DNA of 22,036 bases from Lachnospiraceae bacterium (GTDB lineage: Bacteria > Bacillota > Clostridia > Lachnospirales > Lachnospiraceae), in NCBI GenBank assembly GCA_009774615.1, contig VSOC01000061.1, positions 1 through 22,036 of the forward strand, written 5' to 3'. Positions 7,430 through 15,510 of the stretch are shown one piece after another. The notes under the pieces are model-generated. The model ran no database searches and was not told the DNA's origin. It saw only the letters and a program-made list of their open reading frames with translations. The stretch's first letter is position 1; each line of letters opens with the position of its first letter. Made by a program: the position numbers and the translations under genes.

Positions 7430-8353
7430 TTGAGCAGGGATAATCAGTTTTTTCAGGAATTATGTGCAGTGATGCCAGAAGAAGGCAGGGTTTTGCAGCA
7501 GGAACCGATGAAAAACCATACAACATTTAAGGTTGGCGGACCGGCGAAGTATTTTGTCCGACCAAAGAGCAGTGAAGAACTGGCAGAGGTGATTGCCCTT
7601 TGCAGGGAGAGGGGATGCGCCTGGTATATTTTGGGAAATGGAAGTAATCTTCTGGTTGGCGATAAGGGCATTGACGGTGTGGTTATTTCCATGGAAGAAG
7701 GCTTTTCGTCAATTCGGATCGAGGGAAACTGTGTGGTCTGCGGGGCAGGAGCTTTGCTTTCACGGATTGCCCGTACGGTCTGGGAAGGCGCTCTTACGGG
7801 GTTTGAGTTTGCTGCCGGGATTCCGGGGACGCTTGGCGGTGCAGTGGTGATGAATGCAGGTGCCTACGGGTCGGAGATAAAAGATGTTCTGGCGTGGGTT
7901 CGGGTTTTGGATGCAGAGGGAAAGGTGGAAGTTCTCCCTGCTTCTGCTCTTGGACTTGCCTACCGCAGCAGTATTTTTCAGGAAAATGGAATGGTTGTTC
8001 TGGAAGCAGGTCTTTTGCTGGAAAAGGGGAACAGAGAAGAATCCAGGAAACGGATGGAGGAGCTGGCAGCAGCGAGAAGGGAAAAACAGCCCTTGGAATA
8101 TCCCAGTGCCGGAAGTACGTTTAAGCGCCCGCAGGGTTATTTTGCCGGAAAACTGATTCAGGATGCCGGATTAAGGGGGAAGCAAATCGGAGGTGCGCAG
8201 GTATCGGAAAAGCACTGCGGATTTGTGATTAACCGGGATAATGCCTCTGCGCAGGATATTCGGGAACTCTGCGCGTATGTTGCCGGTGAGGTTGAGCGGC
8301 AGTTTGGTGTAAAACTGGAGCTTGAGGTAAAGGTTTTGGGGGAATGGTTTTAG
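7430..8353 (+). CDS. murB: UDP-N-acetylenolpyruvoylglucosamine reductase
   Basis: MurB is the FAD- and NADPH-dependent enzyme that reduces UDP-GlcNAc-enolpyruvate to UDP-MurNAc, the second committed step of peptidoglycan synthesis in the cytoplasm. Visible motifs: NHTTFKVGGPA (29-39), LGNGSNLLVGDKG (68-80), GIPGTLGGAVVMNAGAYG (130-147), YRSSIF (178-183) and PSAGSTFKRP (225-234), with the proton-donating Ser229. The Tyr/Arg pattern and compact length (307 residues) fit the type II MurB of Gram-positives. Translation appears to start at TTG 7430, because GGGAGG (7419-7424) sits five bases upstream. An ATG at 7472 would remove conserved N-terminal sequence only partly, so it is the alternative. 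The gene is 54 bases downstream of hprK in the same orientation and is probably cotranscribed. Confidence 0.95.
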   Translation: MSRDNQFFQELCAVMPEEGRVLQQEPMKNHTTFKVGGPAKYFVRPKSSEELAEVIALCRERGCAWYILGNGSNLLVGDKGIDGVVISMEEGFSSIRIEGNCVVCGAGALLSRIARTVWEGALTGFEFAAGIPGTLGGAVVMNAGAYGSEIKDVLAWVRVLDAEGKVEVLPASALGLAYRSSIFQENGMVVLEAGLLLEKGNREESRKRMEELAAARREKQPLEYPSAGSTFKRPQGYFAGKLIQDAGLRGKQIGGAQVSEKHCGFVINRDNASAQDIRELCAYVAGEVERQFGVKLELEVKVLGEWF

Positions 8354-8425
8354 GAAAAAAACATAAAAGTAAGCAAACATAAAAACAAACAGACGTACAG
8401 ACAAAAACAGCCGGAGGGCAGACAA

Positions 8426-9286
8426 ATGAAACTGGTTATCGTAACAGGAATGTCAGGTGCAGGGAAAACCCAGGCATTGAAGATGCTTGAGGATATGGGA
8501 TTTTACTGTGTGGATAATCTTCCGATTTCCCTGCTGGAACGATTTGCCGATTTGCTGTTGGGAAATATGGCAGATATTAACCGGGTGGCTCTGGGGATTG
8601 ATATTCGCAGCGGTGAGGATCTTCCCCAGCTGGCAGATGTCCTGAAAAACTGGAATACGAAAGGCTTTTCTCATCAGGTATTATTTCTGGATGCCGGAGA
8701 TCAGGTGCTGATTAAACGCTATAAGGAAACGCGCAGGAAGCATCCTTTATCCGGAGCCGGGAGGATTGAGCGGGGGATTGAGGCAGAGCGGGAAAAGCTG
8801 GATTTTTTAAAGCGTTCTGCGGATTTTATTATTGATACCAGCCAGCTTTTGACCAAGGAGCTGCGAAAGGAATTAGAGAAGATTTTTATCAGCCAGCAGG
8901 AATATAAAAACTTGTATATCACGGTACTTTCTTTTGGTTTTAAATACGGAATACCTTCGGATGCAGACCTGGTTTTTGATGTCCGATTCCTTCCAAATCC
9001 CTATTATGTGGAGGAATTAAGGAGCAAAACCGGAGAAGAAACGGCAGTGCAGGAGTATGTAAAACGCGGCGGAAATGCCCAGATTTTTTTGGATAAGCTT
9101 TATGATCTTCTGGAATTTTCTATCCCGAATTACATCCTTGAGGGGAAGAATCAACTGGTGATTGCTATCGGATGTACCGGGGGCAAACACCGTTCGGTTA
9201 CCGTGGCTCTTGCCTTGTATGAGCAGCTTTTACATCATCCGGAGTATGGAATAAAGATCGTTCACAGGGATATTGGCAACGCTTAA
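8426..9286 (+). CDS. rapZ: RapZ/YvcJ family nucleotide-binding protein
   Basis: The 286-residue protein begins with a P-loop, GMSGAGKT (8-15), followed by VDNLPISLLERFADL and the Walker B-like GIDIRSGEDLP (about 57-68). The C-terminal half carries the family motif GCTGGKHRSVTVA (about 250-262). In E. coli RapZ is an RNase adaptor that senses GlcN6P and controls GlmS through small RNAs; in Bacillus the homologue YvcJ is a GTP/ATP-binding protein linked to competence. Which role applies here cannot be read from the sequence. GGAGGG at 8413-8418 supports ATG 8426. The neighbours match the Bacillus yvcJ-yvcL(whiA)-crh order, but no yvcK gene is found between rapZ and whiA (gap of 37 bases). Confidence 0.94.
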   Translation: MKLVIVTGMSGAGKTQALKMLEDMGFYCVDNLPISLLERFADLLLGNMADINRVALGIDIRSGEDLPQLADVLKNWNTKGFSHQVLFLDAGDQVLIKRYKETRRKHPLSGAGRIERGIEAEREKLDFLKRSADFIIDTSQLLTKELRKELEKIFISQQEYKNLYITVLSFGFKYGIPSDADLVFDVRFLPNPYYVEELRSKTGEETAVQEYVKRGGNAQIFLDKLYDLLEFSIPNYILEGKNQLVIAIGCTGGKHRSVTVALALYEQLLHHPEYGIKIVHRDIGNA

Positions 9287-9323
9287 TTTATCCGGCAAAG
9301 AAGTGGGGAAAGGGTGAAAGGTT

Positions 9324-10310
9324 ATGTCATATGCCTCTAAGGTGAAGGACGAATTATCGCGCCAGCTGTCCGCTGCCAGGCATTGCCAAATCGCGGAAAT
9401 TGCAGCAATTATCAGTCTTTGCGGCAGGATTTCCATTACTGCCGACAATCGTTACAGCATAAAAATCCATACAGAAAATGTGGCAGTTGCAAGAAAGTAC
9501 TTTACATTATTGAAAAAAACATTTAATATAGTTACGGATGTTTCAATTCGGAGAAATTCTTATCTGAAAAAGAATCGGACGTATTCTGTGGTGGTCGATG
9601 AACACCATGATGCTATCCGGGTTTTACAGGCAACAAAGCTGATTGGCAGGGATGGTGAGATTGAGGAAAATCTTTCTCTCCAGAAAAATATGGTGGTTAA
9701 GCAGGCATGCTGCCGTCGTGCCTTTATCCGTGGAGCTTTTCTTGCCGCAGGCTCGATCAGCGATCCGGAAAAGTCCTATCATTTTGAAATCACCTGCGCT
9801 ACAGAGGAAAAAGCCCGCCAGCTTCAGGGGCTTATCGGGACGTTTCATTTGGATGCAAGAATTGTGATGAGAAAAAAATACTTTGTGGTTTATATGAAAG
9901 AAGGCTGCCAGATCGTGGATATTTTAAACGTGATGGAGGCTCCGGTTGCTCTGATGGCATTGGAAAATGTCAGGATTCTCAAGGAGATGCGGGGGCAGGT
10001 AAACCGCCAGGTGAACTGTGAAACAGCAAACATTCATAAAACCGTGTCGGCTGCGGTAAAGCAGCTCAGGGATATTGAATACATCCGTGATACCATAGGC
10101 CTTGCAAAACTGCCGGAACGTCTGGAAGATATGGCCAGGCTTCGCCTGGAAAAACCGGAAGCAACATTAAAAGAACTGGGGGAGGCATTAGATCCGCCCG
10201 TGGGGAAATCCGGAGTAAATCACAGGCTGCGCAGGCTTGGAGAGATAGCACAGGCTTTACGCACAGAAGACGATGTTTTAGAATTGTTTCTGGCAGAAAA
10301 AAAGAAGTAA
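9324..10310 (+). CDS. whiA: DNA-binding protein WhiA
   Basis: WhiA is a bipartite protein found throughout Gram-positives. It is a sporulation regulator in Streptomyces and affects division and chromosome segregation in Bacillus. The 328-residue protein starts with MSYASKVKDELSR, as in most homologues. It has a degenerate LAGLIDADG homing-endonuclease-like domain (about 20-190, including RGAFLAAGSISDPEKSYH near 136-153). The C-terminal helix-turn-helix covers about 283-310 (ATLKELGEALDPPVGKSGVN). The homing-endonuclease active site appears to be lost, as in the family generally. A GGGGAAAGGG purine run (9305-9314) serves as ribosome binding site. It lies between rapZ and crh and is probably part of the hprK transcript. 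Confidence 0.95.
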   Translation: MSYASKVKDELSRQLSAARHCQIAEIAAIISLCGRISITADNRYSIKIHTENVAVARKYFTLLKKTFNIVTDVSIRRNSYLKKNRTYSVVVDEHHDAIRVLQATKLIGRDGEIEENLSLQKNMVVKQACCRRAFIRGAFLAAGSISDPEKSYHFEITCATEEKARQLQGLIGTFHLDARIVMRKKYFVVYMKEGCQIVDILNVMEAPVALMALENVRILKEMRGQVNRQVNCETANIHKTVSAAVKQLRDIEYIRDTIGLAKLPERLEDMARLRLEKPEATLKELGEALDPPVGKSGVNHRLRRLGEIAQALRTEDDVLELFLAEKKK

Positions 10311-10393
10311 GACAGTAGCAAAAAATACAAGCACAGCTACAAAGATTGGTACTGGGACGGAAACTGGACCGTCCGGGAAAGAGGAGGAAGATT

Positions 10394-10648
10394 ATGATTA
10401 AGAAAACAGTCACTGTTGAACTCTCATCCGGTTTGGAAGCAAGACCGATTGCTATGTTAGTACAGGTGGCAAGCCAGTATGAAAGCAAAATTTATGTAGA
10501 GTGTGAATCTAAGAGAGTTAATGCAAAAAGCATTATGGGAATGATGACCCTGGGTCTGGCCGCCGGGGAAGAACTGGTGATCACTGCTGACGGTGACGAC
10601 GAGCAGCAGGCGGTTACTGATATTGAAAAGTATTTGCGGAGCAATTAA
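10394..10648 (+). CDS. crh: Crh-like HPr-family protein (Glu15, Ser46)
   Basis: The protein has 84 residues and the HPr fold sequence. At the position of the phosphoenolpyruvate-dependent phosphorylation site it reads SGLEARPIAM, with Glu15 in place of His15, so it cannot take phosphate from Enzyme I. The HprK target Ser46 is kept (NAKSIMGMM). This pattern matches Bacillus Crh, which has Gln15 and is also encoded directly after whiA. A role as HprK-dependent catabolite corepressor or metabolic regulator is therefore likely, not sugar transport. The frame extends upstream to 10346, but ATG 10394 has GAGGAGGAAG (10381-10390) just upstream and matches family starts. A short hairpin, GGACGG/CCGTCC (10355-10374), precedes the ribosome binding site. 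A terminator follows the gene. Some databases would call it simply HPr. Confidence 0.88.
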   Translation: MIKKTVTVELSSGLEARPIAMLVQVASQYESKIYVECESKRVNAKSIMGMMTLGLAAGEELVITADGDDEQQAVTDIEKYLRSN

Positions 10649-10681
10649 AAAGCAGTTAAAAAGGTAATCAAATAAGAAAAT

Positions 10682-10709
10682 AAAAAAACACGCGCAAGCG
10701 TGTTTTTTT
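10682..10709. terminator. Intrinsic terminator after crh
   Basis: A 12-bp perfect stem (A7CACGC with GCGTGT7) closes on a GCAA tetraloop and ends in seven T residues. The matching A-run on the 5' side means it can work in both directions. It closes the hprK-crh cluster and separates it from the aldo/keto reductase gene. Confidence 0.93.
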
Positions 10710-10797
10710 ACCAGATAGCATCTGTAATAAATTAAGGATGCAGGAAAGAAAAGCATCCGATACATAAAGACATAGAAAAAAGACAGGAGGAAAGATA

Positions 10798-11910
10798 ATG
10801 AAGAAGCTGGGATTTGGGTTAATGCGGCTGCCGCTTTTACAGCCACAGGATGTTACATCCATCGACGAGGCACAGCTTTGCCGGATGGTGGACAGGTTTT
10901 TGGAGGAGGGATTTACCTATTTTGACACGGCTTATCCTTACCACAAGCAGACCAGCGAGGGGGCGATTAAGCGCGCACTGGTTGAGCGGCATCCGCGGGA
11001 AAGCTTTCTGCTGGCAGATAAGATGCCGACCTATCTGGTGGAAAAGGAGGAGGATTTCCCACGATATTTTAAGGAGCAGCAGGAACGCTGCGGAGTGGAA
11101 TATTTTGACTATTACCTGCTGCACACCCTGGATCGGAACCTTTATGAAAAGACGAAGAAGTTCGGCGGCTTTGCTTTTGTAAAGAAGATGAAGGAGGAGG
11201 GAAAGATCCGGAAAATGGGATTTTCCTTTCATGACACAGCAGATATTCTTGATAAAATTTTAACAGAGCAGCCGGAGATGGAGTTTGTTCAGCTGCAGAT
11301 TAACTATATTGACTGGGAGAGCGAGAAGGTACAGTCGAGGCTGTGCTATGAGGTGGCAAGAAAGCACGGTAAGCCGGTGATTGTGATGGAGCCGGTAAGG
11401 GGCGGGGCGCTGGCAGCCGTTCCCGGGGAAGCCGAAAAGAAGATGAAGCTGGTCCAGCCAGAGCTTTCCGTTCCTTCCTGGGCTGTGCGGTTTGCGGCTT
11501 CCCTGGATGGGGTGTTTATGGTGCTTTCCGGGATGAGCAATGAAGAACAGCTTATGGACAATATGTCCTATATGAAGGAATTTGCCCCGTTAAGCGAGAA
11601 GGAAAGGCAGACGGTGGATGAGGCTGCACAGATTATCCGCAGAACAATTACCATTCCCTGTACGGCATGCCGCTACTGTGTGGACGGATGCCCGCAGAAT
11701 ATCCCGATTCCCGAATATTTTGCCGCAATAAACCAGATGGAGCAGACGCGGGATAAGGACGAGGCAAAAAAGACGTATAAAAAGCTTATAGAAGAAGATG
11801 GCAGAGGCAAGGCATCGGCATGTATCGGCTGCCGTCAGTGCGAGGATCATTGCCCGCAGCATATTGATATTACGGGATGGCTGGCAAAGACAGCGAAGGA
11901 GCTGGAATAA
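10798..11910 (+). CDS. Aldo/keto reductase with C-terminal 2x[4Fe-4S] ferredoxin domain
   Basis: Residues 1 to about 275 form an aldo/keto reductase barrel: GFGLMRLPL start, FDTAYPYHKQTSEGAIKRAL (catalytic Asp and Tyr), Lys in LLADKMPTY and His in YFDYYLLHTLD. The C-terminal part has two cysteine clusters, CTACRYCVDGCP (from Cys288) and CIGCRQCEDHCP (from Cys342), expected to hold two [4Fe-4S] clusters. This combination is common in anaerobic Firmicutes and suggests electron transfer between a nicotinamide cofactor and ferredoxin-type centres. The natural substrate is unknown. AGGAGG at 10785-10790 supports ATG 10798. Two small hairpins lie in the upstream gap (CAGAT-AGC-ATCTG at 10712-10724; GGATGC/GCATCC at 10736-10758). 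No clear promoter is seen, although the terminator at 10682-10709 implies one. dnaE follows 43 bases later. Confidence 0.92.
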   Translation: MKKLGFGLMRLPLLQPQDVTSIDEAQLCRMVDRFLEEGFTYFDTAYPYHKQTSEGAIKRALVERHPRESFLLADKMPTYLVEKEEDFPRYFKEQQERCGVEYFDYYLLHTLDRNLYEKTKKFGGFAFVKKMKEEGKIRKMGFSFHDTADILDKILTEQPEMEFVQLQINYIDWESEKVQSRLCYEVARKHGKPVIVMEPVRGGALAAVPGEAEKKMKLVQPELSVPSWAVRFAASLDGVFMVLSGMSNEEQLMDNMSYMKEFAPLSEKERQTVDEAAQIIRRTITIPCTACRYCVDGCPQNIPIPEYFAAINQMEQTRDKDEAKKTYKKLIEEDGRGKASACIGCRQCEDHCPQHIDITGWLAKTAKELE

Positions 11911-11953
11911 AAGAAACCGAAGATGTTCCAAATGGTGAAGGAGCGGGGATAGG

Positions 11954-14900
11954 ATGGGTTTTACACATTTACATGTCCATACAGAATACAGTCTGCTGGA
12001 TGGTTCCAGTAAGATAAAAGAACTGGTAGCACAGGCAAAAGCATTGGGAATGGACAGTATTGCCATTACCGATCATGGGGTAATGTACGGTGTTATTGAT
12101 TTTTATAAGGCAGCAAAAGAAATCGGGATAAAACCGATTATCGGCTGTGAGGTTTACGTCGCGCCCGGGTCGAGGTTTGACCGGGAAACGGTCAGCGGCG
12201 AGGATCGGTATTACCATCTCGTCCTTCTGGCTGAAAATAACCTGGGCTATCAGAATTTAATGAAAATTGTTTCCAAGGGCTTTGTGGACGGGTTTTACTA
12301 TAAGCCGAGGGTGGATGAAGAAGTGCTTACTGCCTACCACGAGGGAATTATTGCCCTGAGCGCCTGTCTTGCTGGCGAGATTCCGCGCTATCTGGAGCGG
12401 GGGATGTACGAGGAAGCGAAAAAGACAGCCCGGCATTACGAGGAAATTTTTGGAAAAGGAAATTTTTTCCTTGAACTGCAGGATCATGGGATTACAACAC
12501 AGAAAACCGTCAACCAGGGGCTTCTGCGGCTGAGCCGTGAACTGGGGATTGATCTGGTGGCAACGAACGACTCCCATTACACCTTTGCCGAGGATGCCCA
12601 GCCCCACGATATTCTTCTGTGCATCCAGACCGGCAAGAAGGTTGCCGATGAAAACCGGATGCGCTACGAGGGCGGGCAGTTTTATGTTAAATCCGAGGAA
12701 GAAATGCGTAAGCTTTTTCCCTATGCCCAGGAAGCGCTGGACAATACCGTTAAAATTGCAGAGCGCTGCCAGGTGGAGATTGAGTTTGGCGTGACGAAGC
12801 TTCCCAAGTTTGATGTGCCCCAGGGGGAAACTTCCTGGTCGTATCTGCAGAAGCTCTGCCGGGAGGGGATGGCACGGCGCTACCCGGACGATGACGGCAC
12901 ACTGGCAAAGCGGCTTTCCTATGAGCTGGATGTTATTCACGGGATGGGCTATGTGGATTATTTTTTAATTGTCTGGGATTTTATCCGCTTTGCCCGGCAG
13001 CAGGGGATTCCTGTGGGACCAGGGAGAGGGTCGGCAGCGGGAAGCATTGTTTCTTATTGTCTGGAAATCACCAATATTGATCCCATCCGCTACAACCTCC
13101 TGTTTGAGCGGTTTTTAAACCCGGAGCGGGTGTCCATGCCGGATATCGATATTGATTTCTGCTTTGAGCGAAGGCAGGAGGTTATCGACTATGTGGTGGA
13201 AAAGTACGGAAAAGACCAGGTGGTTCAGATCGTTACCTTCGGTACGTTAGCGGCCAAGGGGGTTATCCGGGATGTGGGGAGGGTTTTGGATCTGCCCTAT
13301 GCCCAGTGTGATTCCATTGCCAAGATGGTTCCGAATGACCTGGGAATGACGCTTGACCGCGCTTTAAAAGAGAGTCCTGATCTGCGCAGTGCCTACCAGA
13401 CGGATGACCAGGTAAAGTACTTAATCGATATGTCCAAGCGCCTGGAAGGGCTTCCGCGCCACACCTCCATGCACGCCGCCGGGGTGGTGATCAGCAGAAC
13501 TTCCGTGGATGAATATGTCCCCTTAAGCCGGGCCGCGGACGGAACCATTACCACCCAGTTTACCATGACAACCTTAGAGGAACTGGGGCTTTTAAAGATG
13601 GATTTTTTGGGCCTTCGCACATTAACCGTAATCAGCAATGCCGTGGCGCAGATTGAAAAAAATCATGGGATACATCTGGACATGGATCATATCAATTACG
13701 ACGATAAACAGGTGCTCGATTCCATGGGGACCGGGAAAACCGAGGGTGTGTTTCAGTTAGAAAGCAGCGGGATGAAAAGCTTTATGAAGGAGTTAAAGCC
13801 CGAAAACCTGGAGGATATTATTGCCGGGATTTCCCTGTACCGGCCCGGGCCCATGGATTTTATCCCGCGGTATCTGAAGGGAAAAAATGACCGCTCGTCC
13901 ATCACCTACGAGTGCCCGCAGCTTGAGCCGATTTTAAGCCCTACTTACGGATGCATTGTTTACCAGGAACAGGTTATGCAGATTGTCCGTGACCTGGCCG
14001 GGTATACGATGGGCAGGAGTGATCTGGTACGCCGTGCCATGTCAAAGAAAAAGGCTGCGGTGATGCAGAAGGAGCGCGAAAACTTTATTTACGGCAATCT
14101 GGCGGAGGATGTGGAGGGCTGTATTGCCAAGGGAATTCCGGAAAAAACGGCGAATTTAATTTACGATGAAATGACCGATTTTGCCAAGTATGCTTTTAAT
14201 AAATCCCATGCTGCCTGCTATGCCGTGGTTGCCTACCAGACGGCGTACTTAAAGTACTATTATCCCCTGGAGTTTATGGCAGCGCTGATGACTTCAGTGA
14301 TGGACAATGGCAATAAGGCGGCAGAGTACATCCTCACCTGCCGCCAGATGGGAATTTCCATCCTTCCGCCGGACCTAAACGAGGGAGAGAGCGGCTTTTC
14401 TGTGTCGAACGGGGCCATCCGCTATGGGCTGTCCGCAATTAAGAGTGTGGGAAAGAACGTGGTGGATCAGATTGTTGCCGAGCGCAGGGCAAACGGGGCA
14501 TTTTCCTCTATGGAAGATTTTATTGACCGGATGAGCAATAAGGAGGCCAACAAAAAAACTCTGGAAAACTTTATTAAGGCCGGGGCTATGGATTCGCTGC
14601 CGGGGAACCGTCATCAGAAGCTGATTGTTGCCCCGCAGCTTTTAGAGCAGAAGAGCAAGGAGAAGAAAACCTCGATGGCCGGGCAGATGAGCCTGTTTGA
14701 TTTTGTGGAGGAAGAGGTGAAGGACGATTTCCGCCTCACCCTTCCCGATGTGCCGGAGTTTTCCAAGGATGAACTTCTTGCTTTTGAGAAGGAAACCATG
14801 GGGATTTATGTCAGCGGTCATCCCATGGACGCTTACCGGGAACTTTGGCAGAAGAATATTACGGCGACGACGGCGGATTTTATCGTGGATGAGGAAACCG

Positions 14901-15436
14901 ATCGGGCCAGGGTTGTGGACAGTTCGGTTGTGACCATTGGCGGGATGGTAACGGGAAAAACCGTAAAAACAACGAGAACCGGGCATATGATGGCGTTTAT
15001 TACGCTGGAAGATATGATGGGCTCTGTGGAGGTTCTGGTATTTCCCAATATTTATGAGAAAAAGCGGGAACTTTTTGTGGAAGAAGAAAAGCTGTTCATC
15101 CAGGGGCGGGTTGCTCTCGAGGATGCTCCGGTGGGAAAACTGATCTGTGAGCGGGCGGTTTCCTTTAAAGAGGTTCCCCGGGAACTGTGGCTGCAGTTTG
15201 AAGACTATGCAGCATACCAGGGAAGAGAAAAGGAGGTTCTGGCGCTTCTGAGGGAAAGAGAAGGAAGGGACAGGGTTATTATCTATCTGAAAAAGGAAAA
15301 GGCAAAGAAGATTCTTCCGACAAACTGGCAGGTAAAGGCGGATCAGGATTTATTAGAGATTTTGACGAAAAAACTTGGTGAAAAAAATGTCAGGATAGTA
15401 GAAAAAAGTATTGAAATGAAGGGCAAAATGATTTAA
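11954..15436 (+). CDS. dnaE: DNA polymerase III subunit alpha (DnaE)
   Basis: The replicative or lesion-tolerant C-family polymerase subunit, 1160 residues, is full length. A PHP domain starts the protein (THLHVHTEYSLLDGSSKI; AITDHGVMYG; GCEVYVA; NDSHYT) with its metal-binding His/Asp/Glu/Cys residues apparently intact. The palm contains GPGRGSAAGS and the catalytic PDIDIDF (Asp399 and Asp401), plus the third acidic residue in KMDFLGLRTL (about Asp550). A QMSLF clamp-binding motif lies at about 911-915, followed by an OB fold from about 992 to 1070. No 3'-5' exonuclease domain is inserted, so this is DnaE and not PolC. AAGGAG (11938-11943) lies ten bases before the ATG. It follows the reductase gene closely and probably shares its transcript. 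Confidence 0.97.
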   Translation: MGFTHLHVHTEYSLLDGSSKIKELVAQAKALGMDSIAITDHGVMYGVIDFYKAAKEIGIKPIIGCEVYVAPGSRFDRETVSGEDRYYHLVLLAENNLGYQNLMKIVSKGFVDGFYYKPRVDEEVLTAYHEGIIALSACLAGEIPRYLERGMYEEAKKTARHYEEIFGKGNFFLELQDHGITTQKTVNQGLLRLSRELGIDLVATNDSHYTFAEDAQPHDILLCIQTGKKVADENRMRYEGGQFYVKSEEEMRKLFPYAQEALDNTVKIAERCQVEIEFGVTKLPKFDVPQGETSWSYLQKLCREGMARRYPDDDGTLAKRLSYELDVIHGMGYVDYFLIVWDFIRFARQQGIPVGPGRGSAAGSIVSYCLEITNIDPIRYNLLFERFLNPERVSMPDIDIDFCFERRQEVIDYVVEKYGKDQVVQIVTFGTLAAKGVIRDVGRVLDLPYAQCDSIAKMVPNDLGMTLDRALKESPDLRSAYQTDDQVKYLIDMSKRLEGLPRHTSMHAAGVVISRTSVDEYVPLSRAADGTITTQFTMTTLEELGLLKMDFLGLRTLTVISNAVAQIEKNHGIHLDMDHINYDDKQVLDSMGTGKTEGVFQLESSGMKSFMKELKPENLEDIIAGISLYRPGPMDFIPRYLKGKNDRSSITYECPQLEPILSPTYGCIVYQEQVMQIVRDLAGYTMGRSDLVRRAMSKKKAAVMQKERENFIYGNLAEDVEGCIAKGIPEKTANLIYDEMTDFAKYAFNKSHAACYAVVAYQTAYLKYYYPLEFMAALMTSVMDNGNKAAEYILTCRQMGISILPPDLNEGESGFSVSNGAIRYGLSAIKSVGKNVVDQIVAERRANGAFSSMEDFIDRMSNKEANKKTLENFIKAGAMDSLPGNRHQKLIVAPQLLEQKSKEKKTSMAGQMSLFDFVEEEVKDDFRLTLPDVPEFSKDELLAFEKETMGIYVSGHPMDAYRELWQKNITATTADFIVDEETDRARVVDSSVVTIGGMVTGKTVKTTRTGHMMAFITLEDMMGSVEVLVFPNIYEKKRELFVEEEKLFIQGRVALEDAPVGKLICERAVSFKEVPRELWLQFEDYAAYQGREKEVLALLREREGRDRVIIYLKKEKAKKILPTNWQVKADQDLLEILTKKLGEKNVRIVEKSIEMKGKMI

Positions 15437-15439
15437 TAT
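15411..15439 (+). promoter_or_regulatory. Probable promoter for pfkA inside the end of dnaE
   Basis: TTGAAA (15411-15416), a 17-base spacer and TAATAT (15434-15439) fit a vegetative promoter. The -10 box overlaps the dnaE stop codon. A start near 15446 would give a leader of about 65 bases, allowing pfkA to be expressed apart from dnaE. Confidence 0.5.
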
Positions 15440-15510
15440 AGTTGTGTACGGGTTTTCGAACAAGACAGAAGTTTTGGAAGAATAGATTTTCACAGCAGGA
15501 GGGAATAGCA

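Noticed and set aside
12257..12940. Minus-strand reading frame of 227 codons opposite dnaE
   Set aside because: Antisense of a fully conserved polymerase domain with no start signal.
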